Counted from the stretch's first letter, positions 35,850-46,548 are shown. The stretch: DNA of 64,000 nucleotides from Ignavibacteria bacterium (GCA_016720835.1 JADKJW010000007.1:1-64000), one strand, 5' to 3'. Numbers and translations are program-made. Notes: generated by a model not told the origin, from the sequence alone.

Positions 35850-36066
35850 GGAAGCTTCCAACTTATGAAGGAAATTCAGACCTCATGCTCCCTCTCCCGG
35901 ACATGGGGAGATCGCGGATGCAGATGCGTTGCCCTGCCCGCCAAAATCCAGATGGGCCGTTCCCCCTCCGCTCGGAGCGCAGGCGGAAGGCCGCCAAGGC
36001 TGCCAGGGAGAGGGGGGAGAGGGAACGAGGAACAGGCTGTCCGTCCACGCTGCTCGTGCAATGGAT

Positions 36067-38361
36067 TCACTGTATCCGCACAACCCTTGCCACCGCACCG
36101 ATCCGCAGCAGATACGCTCCGGCCGGCAGCGCGCGCAGATCGATCGTCGTCGCCACGCGCCCGCCTTCCGCATCGAACGATGCGCGGTAAACCTCCCTTC
36201 CGAGAAGATCCGATACGGTGATCGCGACTTCCCGCGTCGTTAATCCTGATGCGCTGACGTGAATGATGCCGCTGCCGGGATCGGGCCAGGCATTGAGCGT
36301 GACTGCCTCCGGCTCCGCAAGCTGCCGCACATGCACGATCGTACGCTTCGGCACGAAAAGGCCGTGCTCGCACACGATTGTTCTCGCGCCGTCGTTCATC
36401 ACGGCGAGTTGCACCTTGTCAGAAACGCCGCTGTCCTGCGACAGCACCACCACATCGAACGGCGCGTTTACGGTGGAATCGTCGAAACCGATTTCCTGCC
36501 CCGGAGCAAGGTCGCCGTATTCGCGTGCCGCTGGACCCACTGTCCTGAACGTGCGGCCTTGAAGCAGCACGGCCTTGACATTGAACGCGGTTCCAGTGCC
36601 CGTGTTCCAGACGCGCACGGCGACGGGGAAGCGCGCCGGTTCGTAGACGCCGTTCACGCAGCGGATGGAATCCGGCATGCGCAACTCGCATTCCAGGCGC
36701 GACTCGGTGAAGGGGTCGATCGCGATGGACATCTCGCAGCCGTCCGCGACCACCGGCATGCCGTCCGCGCTGTATCGAAAGGCATACCGCAACGTCTGGG
36801 GCGCGCCGCTCATATTCGGATGAACGAGTCGGAAATACCACGTGAATCGTTTCGTCTCCTTCCCGAAAAGGACGGCTGCGCTGCGCGGATTCGCGGAGTC
36901 GGGAGAGGCCGGATCGAACTGCTGCAAGGCCGCGAAGGAGGAGTCCGCGAGACTGATGCGGACGGTGAGATTCGTCAGCGGCTCGTCACCAGTGTTGGTG
37001 ACGGCGGCCGTGATGTGCCAGGTTCTTGGGACGTAGTCTTGCTGAAGCGGATCATAGCGGATGATGCTGTCCGAAGCTGTTGCATCACACACGAGCGGTG
37101 AGCTGAGAGGGGCGATGGCGAGCGTCCCGGCGCAGGGGGGATTCCCGTAGACGGGATTGCCCTCATCATCCGTCGAGACGACGAAAATGTGCGCATTCCG
37201 CCAACGGATGCGCGTCTCTGCATGCACGCGCCACTCGACCCGCAGCGTGTCGCCTGGCACGAGCTGCCGGGAAACGTTGCGGAGCGCGGGTGTGGCGGGG
37301 TCGACCACCAGTCCGTCCGCGCTCTGTATCTTCAATTCCACTCTTTTGACTTCGCCCGTCTGTTTGCTGGAATTCCAGATCCAGTATCGCAGCACGAAGG
37401 GATCCGGAACGAGGCCGGTCTGCAAGGCATCGAGCAGGAGCGAGTCGGGCATGGAGATGTCGCATGCGAAGTTGGGCGCGAGGCCCGGGACGCGCACGCG
37501 GCTCCAGATTACGGAGCTGTCCATCGGAAGCCCTGTCGGACCGCGGCCGCCGACGACGAATTTGAAATCGAGGTACGAATCGTAGCGCCGGCGTTTCGTG
37601 AAGGTCACCTTCCACGTCGCCTGCGGAATGGAATCACCCGCATGCCACTCCGTCGTGACGGTCGGGAAGGCCCGGCGCTGCGAGTCGAGCGGATCGGTCA
37701 GTACAACATCACCAGGCAGATAGATGAACGCGGTCACATCCGACGAGGGGAGTCCGCCCGCGTTGATGCAGCTCAGCGTCACGTCGAAGGGATTCGGCAC
37801 ATACACGCCGAGCGCGTCGTCGAAGTGCAGCGAATCGGGAGCGGTGGCGGAAAGCGAGAGCACAGGAGCTTCCAAAGGCGGGATGTGAATATTCGCTTCG
37901 CAGTACGTGGAATCCGCGCGGCCGTTGCGCACCCACACTCCGACGGTATAGTCTCGGGCCGTATTCGTGACGGGGTGCCGGAGCAGCCACGACACGCTTC
38001 CCAGCTCGGACGGAAGCAGCACCGCCGGACTCGCCTGCTTCGCGCTGCTGTCCACCGAGATATGCGTGAGCAGCGTGAGATCCTTCGGGACGACGATGCG
38101 CGCGACGACCGTGTCAGTCGGCAGCACGCCGGTGTTTGCCACGGTGACGGTGACGACGAAAGGCATCGGCTCGTAGCGTTGCAGCACGCGATTCGCCGTG
38201 ATGACCGGCGCTGCTACCGAGCAGACCAGTGTGGAGGAAGCCGGCACCGTGCCCGAGGAATGCGGCTGTTGCTGTGCACAGGCTGCCGATACTCCGGCAA
38301 CGTACATCGTTGCGAGCAGCAGACACTGTGTGAATCGGACACGACTGATCGAGAAATGCAT
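36067..38361 (-). CDS. Large T9SS-sorted repeat protein with CARDB/DUF11-like domains
   Basis: A 764-residue secreted protein; ATG 38361 follows GGAAAG and opens a signal peptide (LLLATMYVAGVSAACAQ). Four to five repeats of a beta-sandwich domain are marked by YEPMPFVVTVTVANTG, NPFDVTLSCINAGG, DPFVLRYWIWNSS, YVPRTWHITAAVTNTG and ARFPVAVRVWNTG. Paired cysteines recur once per repeat. The C-terminal T9SS domain runs from AWPDPGSGIIHVSASG to PAGAYLLRIG. It is the longer paralogue of the adjacent protein; the two probably arose by duplication with loss or gain of repeats. No enzymatic signature is seen. Confidence 0.75.
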   Translation of the reverse strand: MHFSISRVRFTQCLLLATMYVAGVSAACAQQQPHSSGTVPASSTLVCSVAAPVITANRVLQRYEPMPFVVTVTVANTGVLPTDTVVARIVVPKDLTLLTHISVDSSAKQASPAVLLPSELGSVSWLLRHPVTNTARDYTVGVWVRNGRADSTYCEANIHIPPLEAPVLSLSATAPDSLHFDDALGVYVPNPFDVTLSCINAGGLPSSDVTAFIYLPGDVVLTDPLDSQRRAFPTVTTEWHAGDSIPQATWKVTFTKRRRYDSYLDFKFVVGGRGPTGLPMDSSVIWSRVRVPGLAPNFACDISMPDSLLLDALQTGLVPDPFVLRYWIWNSSKQTGEVKRVELKIQSADGLVVDPATPALRNVSRQLVPGDTLRVEWRVHAETRIRWRNAHIFVVSTDDEGNPVYGNPPCAGTLAIAPLSSPLVCDATASDSIIRYDPLQQDYVPRTWHITAAVTNTGDEPLTNLTVRISLADSSFAALQQFDPASPDSANPRSAAVLFGKETKRFTWYFRLVHPNMSGAPQTLRYAFRYSADGMPVVADGCEMSIAIDPFTESRLECELRMPDSIRCVNGVYEPARFPVAVRVWNTGTGTAFNVKAVLLQGRTFRTVGPAAREYGDLAPGQEIGFDDSTVNAPFDVVVLSQDSGVSDKVQLAVMNDGARTIVCEHGLFVPKRTIVHVRQLAEPEAVTLNAWPDPGSGIIHVSASGLTTREVAITVSDLLGREVYRASFDAEGGRVATTIDLRALPAGAYLLRIGAVARVVRIQ

Positions 38362-39041
38362 GGACGCTTTCCGGGTGGTGGGTACCATGAAAGACAATCC
38401 AAGGTACGGAATCCTGACAAGGACCGTTCACTTTGCGCGCAGCGTACGGATCTGCATGCATTCGAAGGTTGCGGTCATCCTGGGAGCCTGCACTGGGGCA
38501 GGGGCCCATGCCTCAGCGAAAGCCATGAGCGAAGCCAGAAGGGAAGGGACGGAAGGATCTGGCCGCTCAGAGGCGAGCGCCATCCTTGGGGAACGATCGT
38601 CGTCATCCTGAGTCCTCGGGCGGCCGTGGCAGTGACCTGCACCCTGACTGACATCATTCGGTGAGGACGGATGAAGTTCGTTCGGACTCCCTCACCCGGC
38701 CCGTCTCCCAAAGGGAGAGGGATATCATCGGATCTGATTGTCTGTTATATCGGATGTGTCTTCGCGTCCCCGCGGTGGATACAGCAGCGTGCCTGCCTTT
38801 CACGACAGATTTTTCGCTTCCGACTACGCCTCGCTTCGCTCGGCTTCGTCGGACGGGTCGCTCAGAATGACATTGTCAGACATTGCGGTTATAAGGGCAT
38901 GGCACTCGCATGCCGACGAACAGATCCCCGCGCCTCGCTTCCACTCCTCGCGTCCCCGCGTCCCCCGCATCCCCGCGTCCCCGCATCCTTGTGTCCCCGT
39001 GTCCCCGCGTCCCCGCGTCCCCGCGTCCCCGTGTCCCCGCA
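38362..39041. repeat. Gene-free spacer with dispersed repeats and a GCGTCCCC array
   Basis: About 680 bases holding two copies of the TCCTGAGCG/CGAAGGATCTGG repeat (38475-38620 and 38815-38875), a CCCTCACCC...GGGAGAGGG hairpin (38690-38725) and the longest octanucleotide array of the window (38947-39045, GCGTCCCC with GTGTCCCC and GCATCCCC variants). The array runs into the 3' end of the SusD-like gene. No gene was seen. Confidence 0.75.
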
Positions 39042-40250
39042 TCACTGCACCCACGCATTCCCATCCCTCTCCCTCTGCGTGATCGGCAGGAAACGCCAAG
39101 TGCCAGAAGGCAGATGCCAGGCGTCGAAACGGCGCTGATCGACGAGACGAGCGCCGCTGCAGAAGAGTTCCTTCTCGCGCTCCACGACGATGACGTCGAG
39201 CGTGGCTTCGAGCAGGGGATCGAGACCGTGACTGTTCCGCACGGCGTTCACATGATCGAGCGCTTCCTGCGGACGGTTGCCGCGCGCGGCTTCCTCGGCG
39301 AGGATGAGCGTGTTTTCCTCCCAGGTGAGGAAGGGAATGGACGCGGAGGGCGTGGCGAATTTCTCCTGCCGGTAATACGTGAAGGGCGGGTCGCCGGCGA
39401 CGAGCGTCGTGAGCGGCAGGCGCGCCGCCTCGGCGGGCTCGGCGACCAGGAACGCCATGTAGCGCGGATCGACGGCGAGCTGCGTGCGGCCCGCTCCGGC
39501 CTGCGCGTACCAGTCGTTCCGCATCTCATCGCTGAACTCGGCCGTCAGCGCCTCATCGCCGGGGAGCAATCCCTCGCGCGCGGCCGCGGCGGCCTCGGCG
39601 TAGCGGCCTTCGTAGAGGTGGATGCGCGCGATGAGCGTATGCACCGCCCGGCGCTCCGCATCCGTCGCGGCGAAGGGGAGCGCGGCGTTCAGCTTCTCGA
39701 GCGCGAGCGCGTACATCTGCGCGGAGGGGATGAAGGGTCCGCCGTCGAGGACGCCGCCGCCGACGGTCTGCGACAGCCCGAAATATGTTGCATAATAATA
39801 TCGCGCCACGCCGCCGTAGAGATATCCGGCGAACAGCGCGGAATTCCGGATCTTCTCGTCCGTGAACGCTATGACGCCCGTTCTCGCGACGAGGCGGTCG
39901 GCGTAATAGCGCAGGGAACCGAGCAGTTCCATCGCGTACTCGACGTCCTCGTTGTCGAGCGGTATGAGTCCGCGGTCGAGCTGGTCGTAGGCCTGCGACG
40001 AGGCGCCGGGAATGCGGCGGTCGAAGACGAGTTCGTCGGACAGCGCCCCGGCCTGCAGCGATATCTGGCTGCAGGCGCGGCTGAAGGCGCCGCGCACCCC
40101 GTTGACGAGGAAGGGGACGCTCGCTTCGGTGTTGAGCTTGTCGTCGGCGATGCTGTCGATGGGCGGATCCACGCTCTGCACGAACTTCTCGCAGCCCGCG
40201 ATGGAGAGCACGAGGAGCGCGCCGAGGAAAAGGGTGTGTATCGATTTCAT
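39042..40250 (-). CDS. SusD/RagB-like outer-membrane lipoprotein
   Basis: A 402-residue lipoprotein (signal MKSIHTLFLGALLVLSIAGC). It has the mostly helical TPR-like plan of SusD proteins, with the family's early segment (DSIADDKLNTEASVPFLVNG), a central LYEGRYAEAA helix pair, and the near-C-terminal VVEREKELFCSGARLVDQRR pattern. SusD caps the SusC channel and helps capture glycans or peptides. It starts nine bases after the SusC-like gene, in the usual SusC-SusD order. At 402 residues it is shorter than most SusD proteins (about 500), which suggests a peptide or small-ligand system. Its last codons run into an octanucleotide repeat array, so the exact C-terminus may vary. Confidence 0.87.
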   Translation of the reverse strand: MKSIHTLFLGALLVLSIAGCEKFVQSVDPPIDSIADDKLNTEASVPFLVNGVRGAFSRACSQISLQAGALSDELVFDRRIPGASSQAYDQLDRGLIPLDNEDVEYAMELLGSLRYYADRLVARTGVIAFTDEKIRNSALFAGYLYGGVARYYYATYFGLSQTVGGGVLDGGPFIPSAQMYALALEKLNAALPFAATDAERRAVHTLIARIHLYEGRYAEAAAAAREGLLPGDEALTAEFSDEMRNDWYAQAGAGRTQLAVDPRYMAFLVAEPAEAARLPLTTLVAGDPPFTYYRQEKFATPSASIPFLTWEENTLILAEEAARGNRPQEALDHVNAVRNSHGLDPLLEATLDVIVVEREKELFCSGARLVDQRRFDAWHLPSGTWRFLPITQRERDGNAWVQ

Positions 40251-40259
40251 GGCGTTCTC

Positions 40260-43201
40260 CTACAGTCCGATGGTGAGCATGGCGTAATACGTGCGCGGAT
40301 TCTGCAGGGTCAGGAAATCCTGTCCGTGCACGAGTCCGCGCGCGCCCGTCGAATTGACTTCGATGTCGGGCCCGGAGTAGTCGGTGAACAGCGCCACGTT
40401 GCGCGCCGCGAGGGCGATGGCGACGCGGCCGCTCGTACGCGGAAACACGCCGCGCAGGACGTCGCTGAGGTCGTAGCGTATGCCGACCTCGCGCAGGCGC
40501 AGGAAGTCGCCGGATTCGAAGAAGCCCGTCGCGCCGGGCACGAGGGGATCGAGCTTCGCGAAGCGATCCGCCGCCGCGCGGTACTCTGCCGATCCGACCG
40601 GCAGCGCGGCGACGCCCGGCACGGGCGCAATGCCGTAATCGACGGCCACGCCGAGCTGCGTGGCGAGCGCGTTGTACTCGCCGTTATTGTTGTATAATGT
40701 CTGGTACTTCCGCGTGCGGTTGTATATCGTGCTTCCGAGCGAGAAGTCCGCCATCGCGGACAGCGACAGGTTGCGGAACACGCGCAGCGTGACGGAGAGG
40801 CCGCCGCTGTGCTCGGGTACGGGATTGCCGAGATCGCTCATCTCCGTGTCGACGAGCGGACCGATGTACGAACCGTCCGGTGCGAAGCTGGCGCCGGTGA
40901 CGGCGTAGCCGCGGAAGGCGAAGCGCGGCGAGCCGACGGCGATGGCGTTCATCGATTCCGCGACGGGCGGGGCGCCGCCGAGTTCCTTCACGGTATTAGT
41001 TGTATAGTTCCAGACGAGGCGCGCGTCGAGCTGCGACTCCGCGCTGCGGAAGAAGCGCGCGTAGACGCCGCCTCCACGCCTTCGCCGTCGATGGCGCCCA
41101 CGTTGCGCGGCGTCGCGGTGGCGGTCAGGCCGGTGGAAGGCGGATTGAGGAAGGAGATGATGGAGTTGCGCGCGTACTGCCGGTACCAGGTGACGTCGAA
41201 GCCGGCGGCAGCGCTGAATTCCACCTCCATGCCGATCTCGAGTTCCTTCACGCGTTCCGGCTCTATCTCGGAATTGCCGATGAAGACGAGCGCCGCGCCG
41301 GTGCCGGATCCCGTCGGCACGGCGCCCCAGCGCAGGCCGGAACCGTCCAGCGGACCGGGGAGGATGCCCGCCTCGCCGTACGCTGCGCGCAGCTTCGCGA
41401 GCGTGAAGAGCGGCGGCAGAAACCCGAAGCGGTCCAGCCGCAGGGCGACGCCCGCGCGCGGATACCACACGCTCGGCGCGTCGGCGCCGATGGCGCTCGC
41501 GTAGTCGTTGCGCACGCCGGCGGAGAGGAAAATCCTGTCGTCGACCGCGACGTCCTGCTGGAAGAACACTCCCGCCTCGCGCGAGTCCGCGAATTGTTCG
41601 CCGCCCTGCTCGAAGCGCGAGCCCGCGCCGATGCTGGTGATCAGATCGCTCGGGAATTCGGACTTCGTGAGCGACGTGCCGCGCAGCGTGCGCAGGAAGG
41701 CCTGCGCGCCGACGGTGCTCGAGGCGGTGAGGCGCGCGCTCGGAGACCACAGCCAGCGCGCGTAGAGGTCCACGTTGACGAGATCGAGGGTGTTGTCCGA
41801 CACGGCGCGCCAGCCCTGCAGGACGCCGATGCGCGAGTAATCCAGGTTCGACGGATAGGTCTGCTCACTGCGCCAGGACGAACCGTCGTAGCCCACGAGT
41901 CCGCGCAGCGAGAGAGTGGGCAGGGGGGTGAGTTCCGCCTCGACGGAGCCGATGAAGCGGCGCGTGCGCGTGTCGGAGACGACGCCCTGCACGGCCGCGC
42001 TGTCCGCGAAGAAGTACGTGCCCTGGCCTCCCGCCTCCGCCGGCCCGAAGATGAGCGTGTTGCCGAGCATGCCGATGATGCTGTTGTCATTGAGCGGACG
42101 ACGCGTGTCGCTGAACAGGGCGTTCGCGCTGACGTTGACGCGCAGCAGCTCGGATGGCAGCACCGCGGCATTCAGGCGGAAGGAATTGCGGCCGAGCGTG
42201 TTGTTCGGGAGGATGCCGGTCTCGGAGCGGTTCGCGTACGAGGCGTAGTAGTCGTAGTTCGGCGCGCGCCCGCTGAAATGCACGCTCTGCTCGGTGACGG
42301 GTCCGCTGCGGAACAGCGCGTTCGCGGCGTCGGCGGTCAGCGCCATGTCGCGCGTGTACTTCGTCGCCTGCTCGTTCCAGCCGCTCGCGATCTTGTAGCC
42401 GATGTCGCTTCCACCCGCGCCCCGGCGTCCGCGCTTCGTCGTGATGCGGATCACGCCGTTCGATCCCGACGTGCCGTACAATGCCGCGGATGCGGGGCCT
42501 TTCAGCACCTCGATGTTCTCGATGTCCTCGGGATTGAGATCGGCGAGCGTGGAGACGAACTGTCCGCCGGTGAAATCGCCGATCTCGTCGTTCGCGATGC
42601 GGACGCCGTCGAGGTACAGCAGTGGTTGACCCGAACCGAACAATCCGCCGCCCGAACGCATGCTGAAGTTGATGCCGCCCCCCACCGTGCCGGAAGAAGG
42701 GGACACGCGCAGGCCGGGGACTTTCGCCGCGAGGAGCTGCGAGACGTCTTGATACGCGTTGCCCTCGAGCAGCTCCGACGCGTCGAGGCGCGATACCGCG
42801 ACCTCGGCGCGATTCTTCTCCGCGCGCGACGCCACTCCCGTGACGACGACTTCATCGAGACCGACGACGTCGGCTTCGAGACGTATGTCGTACCGTGTCG
42901 CAACGCTGGCGTCGAACGTGAAGTCACGCGTCTGCGCGCGATACCCGACGTGCGAGAAGCGTACGGTGATCGTCCCCTCGAAAGGCACGGCAATGGAATA
43001 GCGTCCCGCTGCATCGCTCATGCCGCCCGTGCGCGCCCTCTGGCCGCTCCGTTGCATGACGACGATGTTGACGTCGGCGAGCGCTTCGCCCGTGGCGGCG
43101 TCGACGACGGATCCGGAGAATCCCTGCACCTGCGCCCGCATCGCATGCGGCGTGCAGCACATGGCAAGGAGGAGTATGGCGGTGGATAGACACGTTCTCA
43201 T
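40260..43201 (-). CDS. SusC/RagA-like TonB-dependent receptor, broken by one frameshift
   Basis: Outer-membrane TonB-dependent importer of about 980 residues. ATG 43201 with GGAGG upstream opens a signal peptide (CLSTAILLLAMCCTPHAMRA). A carboxypeptidase D regulatory-like domain follows (FSGSVVDAATGEALADVNIV), then the plug (VSQLLAAKVPGLRVSPSSG and SGSNGVIRITTKRG), then the barrel, which ends in YYAMLTIGL. Two frames are needed: the first runs to about 41075, and the second covers about the last 270 residues, with the change at the GAGGCGGCG stretch near 41068-41076. One inserted or lost base repairs it. It pairs with the SusD-like gene. No polysaccharide-degrading enzyme is adjacent, so the ligand is unknown. 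Confidence 0.85.
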
Positions 43202-44025
43202 AGGCCAGGTGCCTCCGTAGTGGTGAACGGAAACGGTGGAACTGTGCATTCACTGGCCCGGCAATGCGCGCACCCGGTCCTGTCTCTCGATCCGCCGGAG
43301 CGCGGTATTGCCAATCACAGGACACATCGCGCGGGAAATGGTTACATCACTCGCGGCGCGAATGGGGGAATGGGGGAATGGGGGAAGGTGGAAGGTGGAA
43401 GGTGGAAGAGGCACAACGGTCGGTGCCCGCGCTATGAAAAGAACATCGGCGCGCGCCGGCGCGCCGCGGGGGGTCCCATCCTGAGCGCAGCATTCCTGAG
43501 CGAAGCCGAAGGGAAGGATCTGGGCGCTCAGAGCACGCGTGGCTCACGGCGACGCAGTGCATATGCTGCCTGACGCTTGTTAGGTAGAGTTGTCGCATGA
43601 ACATTGACACCAATGCCCACGGGCCAGATCCTTCCCTTCGGCTTCGCTCAGGGCAGGCTGCTGCACTGCCAATGACAGTGGTGTCTCAGCGATCAGATAT
43701 CGGCAAAGGAGCCACCCCCTCACCCTCTGGGAGAGGGCAGGGTGAGGGTGGCGCGAACGATCGCCAGGCGAATCCAGCGTCGACGGTGACTCGGTTGTCG
43801 AACATGCCCAGTGTCCTTTCCGACGATAATGGGATACCGTCCAATGAGTGACTCAAGATGACAGGGTATGTTCAAACGTCCCCGCATCCCCGCCCTCGAC
43901 TTCGCTCGGGCTGACAAGGCAAGTAACCGCGTCCCCGCGTCCCCGTCCTCGACTTCGCTCGGACTGACAAAACTAAGGCGCAATTCAATAGCGTCTCCGC
44001 GTCGATCCAAGTATCACCTCCCCGC
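43202..44025. repeat. Gene-free spacer with dispersed and palindromic repeats
   Basis: About 820 bases between the SusC and cydB genes. It contains copies of the CCTGAGCG/GAAGGGAAGGATCTGG repeat (43484-43545) and its inverse (43620-43660), a CCCTCACCC...GGGTGAGGG inverted pair (43712-43750), GCGTCCCC units (43878-43945) and two CTCGACTTCGCTCGG copies (43896 and 43952). A string of GGGAATGG/GGTGGAA units lies at 43365-43410. No credible coding region was seen. Confidence 0.7.
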
Positions 44026-45042
44026 TCAGTAACTCATCTTCTCGATGCGCGTCTTCCCGCGGAATATCCAGTACACCACGGCGGTGTAGGAGAGCACGAG
44101 CGGCATGCCGAGCAGCGCCACCCAGCGCATGATGCCGAGCGTCTTTTCGCTGGAGGCGGCGTTGTATATCGTCAGGTTGAAGCGCGGATCGATGGTTGAT
44201 ACGATGAGATTGGGGAAGAGGGCGAAGCCGAAGAGGAAGGTCAGCGCCGCGATGGTGCAGGCGGACGAGACGAACGCGGCGAAGGGCTTGCCGCGATGGA
44301 TCGCCCGCGGGATGTTCGCGATCGCCAGCACGTTCAGCAGCACGACCACGCTCGCCACGGGAAGCGAACGGAAATTCGTCACGGCGCTCGGCAGCGCGGT
44401 CAGCGTCACGATGCTGACGAGCAGGTACAGCGCGAGGAAGATGAAGAAACTCCTCCACATCCACCCGTGAATGCGGCGCTGCAGGTCGCCCTCGGTTTTC
44501 AGATGCAGATACATGGAACCGTGCATCGCGAAGGTGGCGACGGCGAACACGCCGATCAGCAGCGGATACGGTCCGAGCAGATCGAGCATCGAGCCCGCGA
44601 ACTCGAAATCCGCGCCGGTCGGCAGGCCCATCATCATGTTGCCGACGGCGACGCCGAACAGGAAGGTCGCGAGCGTGCTGGCCGCGAAGAAGGAGCGGTC
44701 CCACATCGCGCGCCACCAGCGCATCTCCTCCTTGCTGCGGAACTCCATCGACACCGCGCGGAAAATCAGCGCGAAGAGCAGCACCATGAAGGGCAGGTAG
44801 AAACCCGAGAAGGCCGTGGCGTACGCGTGCGGAAAGGCCGCGAACAGCGCGCCGCCGAAGGTGACGAGCCACACTTCGTTGCCGTCCCACAGCGGACCGA
44901 TCGAGTTCATGAGGATGCGCCGCTCCATGTCGTCCTTCACGAACAGATGCAGGATGCCGACACCGAGATCGAAGCCGTCGAGGATGGCGTAGCCCGTGAG
45001 CAGCACACCGAGCGTGAGGAACCAGAACAGGTTGAGATCCAT
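44026..45042 (-). CDS. cydB: Cytochrome bd ubiquinol oxidase subunit II
   Basis: A 338-residue integral membrane protein, the second subunit of cytochrome bd oxidase, which reduces oxygen to water using quinol without pumping protons. Family hallmarks are the N-terminal FWFLTLGVLLTGYAILDGFD segment, GPLWDGNEVWLV and the AAFP/YATAFSG region. Hydrophobic segments cover most of the length. It begins three bases after the cydA stop, so the two are translationally coupled. No CydX or cydDC genes are nearby. It suggests the cell can respire at low oxygen or protect anaerobic enzymes. Confidence 0.95.
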   Translation of the reverse strand: MDLNLFWFLTLGVLLTGYAILDGFDLGVGILHLFVKDDMERRILMNSIGPLWDGNEVWLVTFGGALFAAFPHAYATAFSGFYLPFMVLLFALIFRAVSMEFRSKEEMRWWRAMWDRSFFAASTLATFLFGVAVGNMMMGLPTGADFEFAGSMLDLLGPYPLLIGVFAVATFAMHGSMYLHLKTEGDLQRRIHGWMWRSFFIFLALYLLVSIVTLTALPSAVTNFRSLPVASVVVLLNVLAIANIPRAIHRGKPFAAFVSSACTIAALTFLFGFALFPNLIVSTIDPRFNLTIYNAASSEKTLGIMRWVALLGMPLVLSYTAVVYWIFRGKTRIEKMSY

Positions 45043-45045
45043 GAC

Positions 45046-46476
45046 TTATTCCTTCCCGTCCTTCCCGCCGTCGCGCGCGCCGGTGAGCGAAGGCCCCGAA
45101 GGATCCGCAAGGGCGGACGCGGCGGCGAGGATGCCGGAATCCTCGTGCCCGTGCGTTTCGTCGATGCCGTGTTTGATCTTTTCGTTCATGACGTAGATCC
45201 AGACGAGGAAGAGCAGCAGGTAGATGACCGTGAAGAGGATGATGGACGCGAGGACGGCTTCCGCCTTGACGGATTTCGAGAGGGCGTCGCTCGTGCGAAG
45301 CAGTCCCTGCACGATCCAGGGTTGACGGCCCACCTCCGCCGCCACCCAGCCGAGCTGATTCGCGGCGTAGGGACCAAGCACCGCGAAGACGAAGACCCGC
45401 AGCAGCCAGCGCTTCTCGAAGAGCGTGCCGCGCCAGCGCAGCCACAGCGCAAGGAGGGTGATGCCGATGAAGAAGAATCCCAGTCCCACCATGACGTGGT
45501 AGGACACGAAGGGAATCGCGACGGGCGGACGGTCCTCCTTCGGAAACTGGTCGAGTCCCTTCACCGGCGTCGTGAAATTGTTGTATAACAGAAAACTCAG
45601 TCCGCCGGGGATGGCGACGCCGAATTTCACGCGTTCCTCTTCGCTGTCCGGCAGGCCGAAGAGGTACAGCCCCGTGCCTCCCGTGCCGGTGCGGTAATGC
45701 CCCTCGAAGGCCGCGAGCTTGGCGGGCTGATTGACGGACACCGCGACGGCCTGCTCATGTCCCGACACCGCCTCTGCGAGCGACGCGACGGCGCCGAAGA
45801 CGAGCGCGATGGTGAAGGCCTTCTTGGCGAGTTCCACGTGCCGGCCCTTGAGAATGTACCAGGCCATGATGCTCATGACGAAGAACGCGCCGAGTATCCA
45901 CGAGCCGATGATGGTGTGGATGAGCCGGTGCATGCTCGAGGGATTGAAGACCATCGCCCAGAAATCCGTGATCTCCGCGCGCGGCAGACCGTTGTTCAGC
46001 ACGATGTGAAATCCCGCGGGCGTCTGCATCCACGAATTCGCGACCACGATCCACACCGCCGAGAAGATCGATCCGAGCGCCACCATGAGCGTCGCGAAGA
46101 AATGCATCTTCTTTCCCACGCGGTCCCAGCCGAACACGACCACCGCCAGGAAGCCGGACTCGAGGAAAAAGGCGAACACGCCTTCCGCCGCGAGCGCCGA
46201 TCCGAACACGTCGCCCACGTAGCGCGAATACGTGGCCCAGTTCGTGCCGAATTCGAATTCCATCACGATGCCCGTGGCCACGCCCATCGCGAAGACCACG
46301 GCGAAGATCTTCGTCCAGAAGCGCGCCAGCGCCTCGTATTGCCTGTTGCCGGTCTTGAGATACGCGCCCTCGATCAGCACCATGATGGTCCCGAGCCCTA
46401 TCGACAGCGGCGGGAACAGATAATGGAACATGATCGTCAACGCGAACTGGAAGCGGGAGAGGAAGAGGACGTCCAC
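45046..46476 (-). CDS. cydA: Cytochrome bd ubiquinol oxidase subunit I
   Basis: A 476-residue subunit that carries the hemes and quinol site. The N-terminal FQFALTIMFHYLFPPLSIGL holds the heme b595 histidine, and GWVAAEVGRQPWIVQ is the canonical CydA signature. FAMGVATGIVMEFEFGTNW and the Q-loop region (KLAAFEGHY) are also present. The Q-loop is short, as in most non-enterobacterial enzymes (S-type). The C-terminal tail is hydrophilic and His/Glu-rich. It starts the two-gene cydAB operon; upstream lies a repeat-rich region with no clear promoter. Regulation by oxygen is likely but no FNR site was recognised. Confidence 0.95.
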   Translation of the reverse strand: MDVLFLSRFQFALTIMFHYLFPPLSIGLGTIMVLIEGAYLKTGNRQYEALARFWTKIFAVVFAMGVATGIVMEFEFGTNWATYSRYVGDVFGSALAAEGVFAFFLESGFLAVVVFGWDRVGKKMHFFATLMVALGSIFSAVWIVVANSWMQTPAGFHIVLNNGLPRAEITDFWAMVFNPSSMHRLIHTIIGSWILGAFFVMSIMAWYILKGRHVELAKKAFTIALVFGAVASLAEAVSGHEQAVAVSVNQPAKLAAFEGHYRTGTGGTGLYLFGLPDSEEERVKFGVAIPGGLSFLLYNNFTTPVKGLDQFPKEDRPPVAIPFVSYHVMVGLGFFFIGITLLALWLRWRGTLFEKRWLLRVFVFAVLGPYAANQLGWVAAEVGRQPWIVQGLLRTSDALSKSVKAEAVLASIILFTVIYLLLFLVWIYVMNEKIKHGIDETHGHEDSGILAAASALADPSGPSLTGARDGGKDGKE

Positions 46477-46548
46477 GGCGCGGCCTTTCGGGAGGTGAGG
46501 TGCTGTTGTGAAACATAACGATTTTTCGGGAGGGAAGGTTCGGAGGAA

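Noticed and set aside
38947..39045. CRISPR array
   Set aside because: The repeats have a period of eight bases with no unique spacers, and no cas gene is near.
43255..43280. Sigma-54 promoter upstream of the SusC-like gene
   Set aside because: The spacing of GG and GC fits on the minus strand, but three of the conserved bases differ and no activator gene is near.
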